Shown here: positions 1 to 10,910 of the stretch, piece after piece
How the letters are laid out: every line of letters starts with the position of its first letter
Numbering within the stretch: position 1 is the first letter of the stretch
From: Clavulina sp. PMI_390
Lineage: Eukaryota; Basidiomycota; Agaricomycetes; Cantharellales; Hydnaceae
NCBI GenBank assembly: GCA_015039315.1
Contig: WIDE01000036.1
Span: 29,289 to 93,288, forward strand
Length of the DNA stretch: 64,000 nucleotides
Reading direction: 5' to 3'
Notes under the pieces: generated by a model
The model's input: the letters and a program-made list of their open reading frames with translations, nothing else
Database searches by the model: none
What the model was told of the DNA's origin: nothing
Position numbers and translations under genes: made by a program

Positions 1-2
1 GT

Positions 3-3000
3 ATGTGGGATGACGACGACCTGAACGGGGCACCTGCAAAGCCCGTTGCTGAAGCCGACGACGCTGTTGGCGAACCAGATCCCGACGAGCAGCCTATCAC
101 GGGTGCCGGCTCTCGTCGCAAGATCACTGTCAAAGGTCCCTCACAACCCTCCAAAGCTCGTGTCCTTGACTCTGAGGACGAAGATGTGCCACCTCCTCGT
201 CCAACCCGTTCCAATCCTAATGGAGAATACCCAACGAACGGCCGTGGCCTTCGATCACGCTCCATTAGGGATACCGGTAGCCCTGACTCGCTCAGCGCGC
301 CCTCTATCCAACGTACCACCCGTTCCGGCCGCTCCGTTGCCCCCAATTATGCTATCAGTGAAGAGGATGATGATGATGACGGGCCACGTCAGGTTGGGCG
401 ACGGCGAGCTGGGAAACCTTCTCGCAACGACAACTTTATCGAAGATGACGAGAACGACGACATTGACTCCGACGCAGGCTATGGTCAGCGCTCGACACGT
501 TCCCGAAAACCTCCCCCACCCCGTCGACCCAAACCAAAGAAATCTCCTCGCAAGCGCTCTCGTAATGATGATGAGGATGGGGATTTCGAACTTACGGGCA
601 AAAGCGACGTAGACACTGACGAGGAAAGCGGCTCACACGACTTTGACGCTCCTGTGACATCCCCGTCCCCCGAACCCCCCTCCCCACACCGGACCCGCGC
701 CGAGGCGGCGCACAGTCCGCGTGGATATGGTCTGCGTCCCGCACGCAGGCCCATCAACTACCAAATCCCACCTCCGCTCGAGACTGATGCGTCGTTCGCG
801 AACATGGCTGCTGACTTGGGGGGCGACAAACCTGTGCGCCCGCCGCGCCCGCGGTTTGGGCTCGCTCGTGCTGGGAGCCAAGCACTGGGCGCAATAGGTG
901 GTGGACTTTTGCCTGATGGTTCCCTCCCTGCTGCGCCTCAGCTCAACGATGACTCTGACTCGGATGACCCGAACCATCCGTCGAACAAAGCTGCACGTGG
1001 TGGCGCCAACGCTGCTAATGGCCAAGGCCTCATTGGCGCGGGTGGCGCAACAAACGATGGTGCGGCAGCTGCAGGAGGTCCTGCAAACTATGGGAAAGTC
1101 AGCAAGGACTCACGTGAGTAGCAAACATCTCTGATGACTCCAGCTGCACAATTCCCTCAATCTGACGACTCACCATTTCATGTCTAAAGTCCTCGCTGAT
1201 ACTGACCCCCTGGGAGTCAACGTCAATGTCACCTTTGACGAAGTCGGTGGCCTAGATGACCACATCTCCTCGCTCAAGGAGATGGTGATGCTCCCACTTC
1301 TGTACCCCGACATCTTCCAGCAGTTCAAGATCACTCCCCCGCGTGGCGTGCTCTTCCATGGTCCACCCGGTACGGGTAAGACGCTCGTAGCGAGAGCGCT
1401 CGCATCTAGTGCAAGGAACGGTGGCCGTGAAGTTGGTAAGTGTCTTAGCAGTTGCTCACTGACTCCTTTTTCTCATGGAAACGTTTTTGTAATCTTTCTA
1501 TAGCCTTTTTCATGCGGAAGGGTGCAGATATTCTATCCAAGTGGGTGGGTGAAGCCGAACGTCAGTTGCGCTTGCTCTTCGAGGAGGCGAAGAATTGTCA
1601 GCCTAGCATCATCTTCTTTGATGAAATCGATGGTGAGCTCGCGTTCCGGGCAATCTCTGTGCCGCAGTTGGTAACGCCAATCTATTGTTCGTAAGGTCTC
1701 GCTCCTGTTCGAAGTAGTAAACAAGATCAGATCCACGCCAGTATTGTGTCTACATTATTGGCGTTGATGGATGGCATGGATGGTCGAGGTTAGTCATCCA
1801 TCACCTGTCTAGTCTCTGTCCGGTGAGAGAGAAAAGGCTGACATGCTCTCCCCAATTATAGGTCAAGTCATAGTCATTGGTGCAACGAACAGACCCGATG
1901 CAGTGGACCCTGCACTCCGACGTCCAGGACGATTCGATCGCGAGTTCTACTTCCCACTACCCAACTTGACCGGGAGAAAGAAGATCTTGCAGATTCTCAC
2001 CCGTGGTTGGCCTGGGTGGGATGGCGAGACTGGCGAGAAAGTGCTCTCGACTGTGGCCGAGATGACGAAGGGATATGGTGGTGCTGATCTAAGAGTGCGT
2101 GTTGTATCAGTGTGCTCAGTGTTGGAACCATCTTTGCTGATCTGGCTTGCCTCACTTGTGTTCAGGCTTTGGCTACGGAGGCGACGCTGAATGCTATCCA
2201 GAGAACCTACCCCCAGATCTACAAGTCTACTGATCGCCTCGTCGTGAAACCTGAGACCATCCACGTTATACCCCGAGACTTTATGATATCCATCAAGAGT
2301 GCGTGCTTTCCATCCATTGCCATCACCACCTTGCTCATACCTCTACTTTGATGTCTAGAAATTGTTGCGTCATCCGCTCGCTCCTCAGCTTCAGCAGCTG
2401 CCGCACTCCCACCTCACCTCGCTCCTCTACTTCAATCATCGCTCGACCAAGCTCGCACCGCTCTCGATAGACAACTGCCTAAAACGAAGCAGCGGAATGC
2501 GCTAGAGGAGGCAGAATGGGAAGATGATCCTGGGGATGATGGTGGATTCCAACGCGAGATGCAGTTGCAAGGTTCGTCTCTCACTCCCTTCCTATTCAAC
2601 TATTCCCCATACTGACGGTGGCTTTCCGATAGCACTGGAAACGCAGAGGATATATCGACCTCGGTTACTTCTCCATGGCCCGCCGGGTATGGGACAGGCG
2701 ATGATTGGTGCTGCTGCCCTGCATGGGCTAGAGGGCGTTCATATCCAAAGCTTAGATTTGGGGACACTGTTTGGAGACTCGGCCCGAGTAAGTGTGAACC
2801 AAAATCTTCCACCCAAGGACTTGTGTTCTAATAGACTATCCAGTCAGCCGAGGCGGCACTTGTGCAGCTCTTTGTAGAGGCCAAGCGACGAAAACCATCC
2901 GTTATTTACATCCCCTCACTACTTGGATGGTCTTCTGCTCTCTCTGACGCTGCTCGTAACACTATGGGCGAACTCCTCGATTCTCTTCCCTCCACCGACC

Positions 3001-4635
3001 CTATTCTGCTCCTTGGCGTGCTCCAGGGTGACCCCTCTGAGCTCTCACCTGAAGTTCGCGATTGGTTTGGGTTTTCTCCTGAGAGTGTTGTTGCGATGCG
3101 TCAGCCTACTCAACAACAACGGCTGCAGTTCTTCAATGAAGTTCTCGAGGATGTCAAGCGTCCACCCAACATGTTCCCTGACGCTATCCCACGGAGAAAG
3201 AGGATACTACCAAAGCTCCCCATTGCCCCGCCACCTCCACCAAGACAACCTACACAGGCAGAACTCGCGGCCCAGAATGAGAAAGATCGCCTCACTCGTG
3301 TAACGTTGATAGCTCGGTTAGCCCCTATCCTCACCGAAATTAAGAAGCGTTATCGGAGATCGACGAGAACTATCGAAGTAAGCTTGCTTATGACTCCTCC
3401 ATTCAGCAGTCTTCTAACGAAGTATTACCTCATCGTAGGAAGCAAAAGAAGCCGCGGCCCTACTTGATGGCTATAACCGCAACACTCCAGGAATCATCAT
3501 ACCTCCCGAATTCCAGATTACCACCCAGCCCGAAGCTTCTGCACCGGTAGCGGGAACGAGCTTAGCGCCTGGAGACGTAGAGATGGTGGACGCTCAGGCC
3601 ACCGCGGCAGCTATCAACCCCGAACCAGCCCCGTTGACGAACGGCGCGACCCCAGCAGCTACACTGGTGACCGAACCTCCTCATCAGGCTGCCACTATTC
3701 TCTCTGCACCCGTCCCATATCCTGACCCTTCCGTCCCCTTGGCCTCTGCTGTTCCGCCGACTGATGCTACCCTGGCTCCCCCTGTCGCCTCCTCTACCCC
3801 CACGAACGGAACTCCAAAAGTGTTCGCGCCGACAGAAGTCTATAAGATCGACGTGGACGAAATGCAATTTAAGCTGCACAGCCAAAACAATGGTTACCTC
3901 ACTCCTGGCGAGGTGCTCAACGACCTCGCTAAGATCGTGCGCAACACTCGTATCCCGCCGTGCAATGTCGACCACGTGCTCAAGGCTCATCAGATGCATG
4001 CAGAGTTCGAGAGCATTATCTGGGATCCGCAGTTCCTGGCGGATTGCCAGAAAATGGCGGAGAGACATCGTGCAAAGATGGCGGACAAGAAGAAGCAGGA
4101 AGCAGCGGAACAATCTGCTGCTAGGAAGAGCAAGAGCGCGTCTCGAGCCAATAGTGCTGCTGCCTCACCTCGACTTGCTGGGGGTTCTCAACCTCTTCCT
4201 GGCACAGCTCCACCTCTTGCGGTGGACACTTTAGCTTCTAGCCCCCCGGCCGATCGTGGCCTGAAGCGTCCACGGGAAAGCAGCGCTACAGCCCTACCAG
4301 AGGGCAGCAACGGGTCTCAGCCTAAACGAGCCAAGTTGGGCGGCTCTAATCCATCCTCCCCTCTCGCGACGGATTCGGCTCCTCTGCCCGTCGATGAACC
4401 AATGCCGATGTACCCCGACTTTGTGCTTGACGAGCGCGACTGGCAGAATCTTCGTAGTGTTCTGGAGCATGTGACTGCTCCCCTGACGGTCGAGCAGCTG
4501 GAGGAGTTGCGTGCCATCCTCCTCGATCTTGTTTGGAAACATCGTGCGGAGTGGGACCGCAGTATACTCGTCCGAAACATGAGCAACGCAGTACAATCTT
4601 ACCTTTCTCGGCCGGACGTCGAGAAATTGCAGTAG
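3..4635 (+). CDS. Yta7/ATAD2-like AAA+ chromatin ATPase with degenerate bromodomain (5' end outside window)
   Basis: Ten exons: 3-1113, 1190-1435, 1504-1632, 1696-1788, 1862-2094, 2166-2298, 2359-2571, 2633-2787, 2844-3377, 3439-4635, giving 1347 residues in frame. The ATG at 3 may be internal. An acidic and basic low-complexity N-terminus of about 370 residues is followed by AAA1 with Walker A GPPGTGKT, Walker B IIFFDEID, sensor GATNRPD and RRPGRFD. AAA2 is degenerate: GPPGMGQ replaces the Walker A Lys and no DE Walker B is seen. The C-terminus has a bromodomain-like helix near RLAPILTEIKKRY, a Pro/Ala-rich insert, then YLTPGEVLNDLAKIVRN. This order is that of Yta7/Abo1/ATAD2, nuclear hexameric ATPases acting on histone H3-H4. 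Role is from the family; motifs are seen directly. The usual acetyl-lysine-binding Asn is not evident. Confidence 0.9.
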
Positions 4636-5015
4636 CTGAAGATTTGTTCGTCGACATCAATCTTTGGATGGACGATCTTTCGTTGATCATTTGGAACTGT
4701 GTTTTTTTTTCGCCGATTTGTAAACCGCTTTCATCTCAGTCTGCTAGTACATGCGCTACTTATCACGATTTCTATTTGAATCCCTCGTTTTGTACTTACC
4801 TGTCATCGTTAAATAACACTGTGTCTTATATCCATGATTCGGGATGACAGCATACACACGAACTTCCCTGAATGTTGGAGCGGGAAACTGTCACAGATGC
4901 GCGAAGTTGTGACGACGAATTCGGAGCTCCATCGTCGTTTTCGCATTTCTTTCCGGCTCTGTCGTGCTGGAGGGGCCGAATTTTGCGGCCCTAAGATTTC
5001 TTCTACTCGGAACCT
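4636..5015. other. intergenic
   Basis: Short spacer of 380 bases holding the presumed 3' UTR of the ATPase gene and the promoter of the next gene. No further coding signal or repeat was seen. Confidence 0.6.
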
Positions 5016-6782
5016 ATGGACCTGAGTCTAGACCCAAATGCGTCCAAGCATATCTTTGAACTGGTCATGAAGGAGAACACCGAATTGCGAGACGAGATCC
5101 AAAAACTCAGAGTATGCTATTTTTTCTTGATATCGCCGACAAAATTATCTGAGATAGCGTTTTATCTTCTTCTCATTCTCAGACAGAGATAAGCTCCCTC
5201 AGGAAGTCCAAAACGCGACGACAGTCTGAAAACCGCACTACTAGCAATCAGACTGAGGTTTCCTTCGATGCATCTCAAACATATTCCGTCTTTTCAGATC
5301 AGGTGAATATCACTACCTTAGTTTCTTCTCATGTGCTGAATGCTCAATTCGTTTTGTCAGGATCATCACGTCTCGCAGGGTCCTCGTGCACAGTCTGCTA
5401 AGAGACAGCGCGGGTTCAAGACCGGTTCGAGTTCGGAAGGAGACGATGACGAACATGCTCTTTTTCCATCATCAAAAAAGACCAAGTCAGGTAATTAATT
5501 ATATCTTTGGCGCGTTCTCACTAATTATTCAACGTATGAATCAACATGCCCATGGACGATCCTAATCGCAATTATTCTCAGAGGTTCGTCATTCGACTTG
5601 ACAAAGATATCTACGTCATCTTAACCGCTCATTATGTGCCAGTACATCCCAAATATTCGGTCCCCCAATCCCAACACAAGCCTCCGCCAGCCAGCTATTT
5701 TGGAACCTCGACTATTGCACGGAATCTCAGCAATTGATGGATTTCCACGGCCTACGCACAAACAGAAGGAGAAAGATGTCAGTAATATTTAACACTATGC
5801 TTTGTGCCTTTCGGTCTCAGTCGCTCATTAACATCCTAGAGGTTGTCTGTAGAAGTGATCTCCATCTCCTCTGATGAGGACGAGTTACCATTTCCCACCA
5901 ATGGAAAAGCTCGCGCAAGCGGGGCTGGTGATCTCGTGGTTGAAAAAGATGAAAACGAGCAGGTGCATTCCTTGAGTCGCTCTTGATGTCCCACCTACAG
6001 AATCAGCAAAGCACGCTCGTTAGGTGTACTAAAATATATTTTAGGAGCAATGTGAACGCAATTTTGAAGCCATTCAAGCTGCACATAGAGAAGCGGCGAA
6101 AAAACTACACCCAGTATATGCTGCGCAACCCATTCTTCGCCTTCCTTTCCAGTGTTTTGACCTCGAGAGTTTCAAGCATGCCTTCGAACAGTCATTTGAC
6201 CAGTACATGCGGGAGAGGTGAGGTGGTGCCTTTGATGAAGCCTATGATTGGTGATATGTGAATTCAGAATGTACACTGACGTCTAATTGACCTTGTGTCC
6301 TCAATCAATTGTTAGACGCAATCCTTTCCCTGGAAGTGGCTCAGAAGGGCGCCCAAGGCTTGCGCTCTTCAGACATGAAGACCTATTTTTCCACTCAAGT
6401 TGTGGAAATAATGCATTCTCTGTTCATACACCGAATATTGTGCCTACTGTCCCACTTGAAGGTCTTATGGCTGTGCTGAGCTATGAGAAATACGGAAGCT
6501 CCTGGAATTTTCTTGGCGTATTCAAATGCCGAAAGCTCTTACATCAGACTGAATTGGAGGTAAGTGTATGAGAATTATGCTCGTGCCCAGCAGTTATTTG
6601 ACATAGCATGAACAATGCATTAGGTTTGTCATAATGCAAAAATTACTGGCATATATGGATTCGAGGCTGGCGTCTGCTTCCCTAACCTTGGATACCACAT
6701 TCAAGAGTTTTTCCTGCACAGGAGAGATTTAATTTCACAACCTGATGATGAATCGCAGGACCATGATACTAAGGTCATATAG
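5016..6782 (+). CDS. family A protein, copy A1 (unknown function; N-terminal coil, SIM-like motif)
   Basis: I do not recognise the function. Coding blocks include 5016-5111 (32 codons, coil with ELVMKENTEL), 5183-5302, 5361-5490, a block from about 5646 to 5778, one starting at about 5840 with VISISSDEDE, one ending RNFEAIQAAHREAAKKL...YMRE, then the conserved C-terminal domain (LALFRHEDLFF, MAVLSYEK, WNFLGVFKCRKLL) and a last exon with ITGIYGFEAG ending at TAG 6780-6782. The order is shared with the copies at 7926, 46846, 48907 and 51844. VISISSDEDE fits a SUMO-interaction motif (hydrophobic core plus acidic/Ser tail). Oddity: the block starting DMPMDDP at about 5544, matched by DMPLIDP in A3, lacks a preceding AG acceptor, so the gene may be mis-spliced or decaying. 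The layout W-x-F/Y-x-G recalls basidiomycete DUF6697, untested. Confidence 0.65.
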
Positions 6783-7925
6783 ATTTTGCCGTAGCAGGCA
6801 TTGACTTGTTACCTATCAATATATGCAAGGATGAATGCAGTATGGAGTTCTACGAGCCATGATCATGGCAAACTCTGGCGTAGTTCCAATATGTCAGTTT
6901 CAAGCGCAGCCAGATCCAGTCACCAATAGATTAACGTGTTGATCAGGCGACATTTCATTTCTACCCTTTACCTTTTCTGCAGGTTGCTCTTGGTGTGCTC
7001 TACAATCCCCATCAAGGCGCATCTATATTTAATTCACGGATTCCTTACATGCTGTGGTGTTGTCAATAGCCATGATGAATTCAGGTTTATAATGGACGTC
7101 TGAGCCCCAAAGGTTTTTCAGGCACAAGCTAATTCAACCGTCTGGAGGGTAGGCCCAAGTGGCGAGACCAAGGAGTAATACAGCTGATTTTGCGTCTCAG
7201 TTACGATGATTGGCCTAGGAGCTGTGTATGTGGATGGTTATCCAGCGCGCGAGGCCTGCAGGCAGTTCCAGAAACATCGCAGGAGGAAGCACTGCAATGG
7301 TGTTGGTTCAGGTTTTGAAATAGATCCATGAATATGGTATGCATAGAGGAGCAAGAATATACGCCTAAAGCGGAAGAGAAAGAAGGAGCACATTCAAGAG
7401 TGAAAAAAAAAGATAAACGAGAGTCTGTCAGTCGAATGGTTGGGAGAGGCGGGATGGATCAGATTAATAAAGTAGGAAGCGTCGTGTGGCCGTGATGCAA
7501 TAAAGAGTTAGAGGGACGACTTGGAGACGTGATAGGAAAGTGGTTAGGTCGAAGGATCTGTTGTGGGAGCAGCGTCGAAAGGGCAGTCAGTCTTTCTATA
7601 GCTAGAGACCCAAGCGCGTGCGCCGTGTTGGGTCAAGGAGCAAAAGTAGCAATGTACGTCATTTCCACACGGTAGGCATCCTTATTCAATCGATTGCTTG
7701 GCTAGAGAGAGTAATACCACCAAGGCGCCATCAAGGTGGGGGCTCAGATGAGCCTCTGTTAGGATGTCAGATAGAGTCACGCGGCTGATATGTCGACGTG
7801 ACTGCCAGTGGCCGCCAGTGTATGCTATCTGACTATTTCTCCCGCCTTTTCTTTCCTGAACTTTTTTTATCCCTCAATCAACTCCTCACGCCACTTTCGC
7901 CGAATCTGGTCGCTGTACAAGAAGC
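6783..7925. other. intergenic, nothing recognised
   Basis: 1143 bases with stops in all frames and no long ORF, RNA gene or clear repeat. A pyrimidine-rich stretch and an A-run are present but have no evident meaning. Confidence 0.5.
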
Positions 7926-9590
7926 ATGAGTCTTACTCTTGACGACACGACCTCTCAACAGGTCTTCAAGCTCGTGATGAAGAAGAACATGGAGCTGCAA
8001 GAAGAGAATGAGAAATTAAAGGTGTGTCCGAGTTGCTTTCCGATCTATACCTCCCTGTTGACTTCTATATGATATACGGGTGTTGCAGACCGAAATCCTC
8101 TCATTGAAAAGCTCTCTACCAGTGGAGCGAAGCGTTGGTTCTGAATCGAGGGCAAGACGTGGCTTGCAGGATGCACGAGGCTCGTACACAATCAATGCTG
8201 CAAGATAAGGTATCCGGATTTTATCTTGACCGATGACCTCTAATATTTACGAGTCCGCCTTCTAGGGCCATGGAGACTCTCATGGTACTCGGAAACACCC
8301 AACGAAGCGACCACACTCACAGGCTGTCATGGAATCAAGTGATGAAGTCCATACACCTCCGGCAAAAAGATCAAGCCAAGTGAGATATTTTGCCCTTTAT
8401 CCGCTCTCAAACTCGTTTATGAATCAATAACATTTGGTTCCGCTTTTCGATTGTATCTAACATCTTAAGAGGTTCGTTAGGAAGTTCTTTCGAAAAGCTC
8501 CGCTAACTGAACCATTGCTATCTATGCAGGGTTGTTCGATTGAGGTACCCTCTGAAGAGCCCGATCCGGGTTCTCCGCAGACGTCATCTCAGCTGGAGAG
8601 TCAAACAAAGTCTAAGAGCAAGACGAAGGTCAAATATTTATTCTGGTTCCAGTGTTTGTAATGATGCTCAAGGGACGTATGAACAGCCGACCTCGATCGC
8701 TCATGAAAGTGCGGCTAGACCAACTTCCGCACCTAGTGCGACACATGTTGTAGATCCCTCATCCAAAAAAAGGAGTGCAAAGGTGCATTATTCTGATCGT
8801 TCATGAAGGCTTCACTTTTCCAACGATCCGCACCGCTGCGATGCTCGGCACCACAAAATTCCTTGTTCCAAGCTTTCAAGCAGGTTTGAGGCTCTACCGC
8901 TGGCCCATCGCGAGGCAGCGGCAATGCTCCGTTCTTCAGGCGTAATCGCGCCCTTCCTGACTCTCCCTTGTCCTACTTTCGATTGCGGTACCTTCAGGGA
9001 TGTCTTTTACAAATCATTTAGCGAATATATGAGAGAAAAACTGACGGCTGTCTCTCCTGGGGATAAGCCTCGATTGTAGGTGGACGGTATGGCATTCAGG
9101 AGTAATACTGATTTTCTCCCGCATGTAGTCTCTTCCCAGGAATCGGGGAGGATGATCACCAGCCCAATTTCGTGCTCTTCCAACGGGAAGATCTGAAGTT
9201 CCCCTCCAGCGCGCTTGACCACGATAGGTTCGCTGTACACGAAATGGGTATTACATTCATGAATGGACTGGGAGGCTGCATGGCTGTCCTTTGTTACGAC
9301 GGAGAGAAGAATTGCTGGTATTTCGTCGGGGTTTACAGATGTCGGATTTTGCTCTCTTCCACTTCACCGGTGAGCCACGCTGTGAATTGTTCTAATGGGA
9401 TCATTTGATGACTCATGCTACGGTGCCCCAGCTTTGTCGCGATGCGAATATTACGCAGATATATGGATTCGAGGCAGTTCCTAGCTTTCCATATCTTGCG
9501 CAACGAGTTTGGGAATATTTCGCAGCGAATGAGGTCAGAAGCCGATGGGGCAAAGCAGGCAGACCTCGCTGGCATGCTAGGGTCGAATGA
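7926..9590 (+). CDS. family A protein, copy A2 (probably frameshifted)
   Basis: Paralogue of A1. Exon 1 is 7926-8021 (32 codons: LVMKKNMELQEENEKLK coil), exon 2 starts at 8089 with TEILSL as in A1. The frame then meets a TAA at the place where A1 splices; the +1-shifted frame ends QDK in front of a GT donor and matches the A1 exon end, so an indel near 8160 is likely. Later blocks match A1: RFEALPLAHREAA...EYMREK, then FQREDLKFPSS, GCMAVLCYD, WYFVGVYRCRILL, and a last exon NITQIYGFEAVPSFPYL ending at TGA 9588-9590. The SIM-like motif of A1 is not conserved here (SIEVPSEEPD). Either a pseudogene, a sequencing error, or an alternative splice. Function unknown. Confidence 0.55.
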
Positions 9591-9821
9591 AACCTCGGTC
9601 AAGTAACATTCTGAAGTCGAATGAGCAAGAAAAGTGTGGCTCTGGTATAATTGTGCAGTTGGTTGTAGTGAGCCTCTCCGCAGTAGAACTGGTCCAATTG
9701 AGTAGTGCGCAGCCTAGATAGGAAGTCGCGCTTAAATGCTACTTAGACTTAGTCGATCCTCGGGGCCTTCAATGCAGAGAGCACCAAAATGAAAGTTTCG
9801 GCGGTCACGAGATAGATATAA

Positions 9822-10818
9822 ATAAAAGCTCTGACGTGGAGTGGATGTGGCAATTGTTTACATCGAGGNNNNNNNNNNNNNNNNNNNNNNNNNNNNNNNN
9901 NNNNNNNNNNNNNNNNNNNNNNNNNNNNNNNNNNNNNNNNNNNNNNNNNNNNNNNNNNNNNNNNNNNNNNNNNNNNNNNNNNNNNNNNNNNNNNNNNNNN
10001 NNNNNNNNNNNNNNNNNNNNNNNNNNNNNNNNNNNNNNNNNNNNNNNNNNNNNNNNNNNNNNNNNNNNNNNNNNNNNNNNNNNNNNNNNNNNNNNNNNNN
10101 NNNNNNNNNNNNNNNNNNNNNNNNNNNNNNNNNNNNNNNNNNNNNNNNNNNNNNNNNNNNNNNNNNNNNNNNNNNNNNNNNNNNNNNNNNNNNNNNNNNN
10201 NNNNNNNNNNNNNNNNNNNNNNNNNNNNNNNNNNNNNNNNNNNNNNNNNNNNNNNNNNNNNNNNNNNNNNNNNNNNNNNNNNNNNNNNNNNNNNNNNNNN
10301 NNNNNNNNNNNNNNNNNNNNNNNNNNNNNNNNNNNNNNNNNNNNNNNNNNNNNNNNNNNNNNNNNNNNNNNNNNNNNNNNNNNNNNNNNNNNNNNNNNNN
10401 NNNNNNNNNNNNNNNNNNNNNNNNNNNNNNNNNNNNNNNNNNNNNNNNNNNNNNNNNNNNNNNNNNNNNNNNNNNNNNNNNNNNNNNNNNNNNNNNNNNN
10501 NNNNNNNNNNNNNNNNNNNNNNNNNNNNNNNNNNNNNNNNNNNNNNNNNNNNNNNNNNNNNNNNNNNNNNNNNNNNNNNNNNNNNNNNNNNNNNNNNNNN
10601 NNNNNNNNNNNNNNNNNNNNNNNNNNNNNNNNNNNNNNNNNNNNNNNNNNNNNNNNNNNNNNNNNNNNNNNNNNNNNNNNNNNNNNNNNNNNNNNNNNNN
10701 NNNNNNNNNNNNNNNNNNNNNNNNNNNNNNNNNNNNNNNNNNNNNNNNNNNNNNNNNNNNNNNNNNNNNNNATAAAAGCTCTGACGTGGAGTGGATGTGG
10801 CAATTGTTTACATCGAGG
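9822..10818. other. assembly gap (N, 9869-10771) with identical 47-bp flanks
   Basis: 903 unknown bases. The 47 bases just before the gap (9822-9868) are identical to the 47 just after it (10772-10818) and both touch the Ns. That pattern is typical of two contig ends that overlap but were not joined, so the gap may be spurious or much smaller than drawn. A real direct repeat is the alternative. Reading frames spanning the Ns have no meaning. Confidence 0.85.
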
Positions 10819-10910
10819 GCTATCGAACCAAACACCTCCAACGTGTCCGCCTCCTCGTCTCTTCCTTCGCCTTAGGGCCGTCTCTCCTTTCCATTCACCT
10901 GTTTGCGGCC

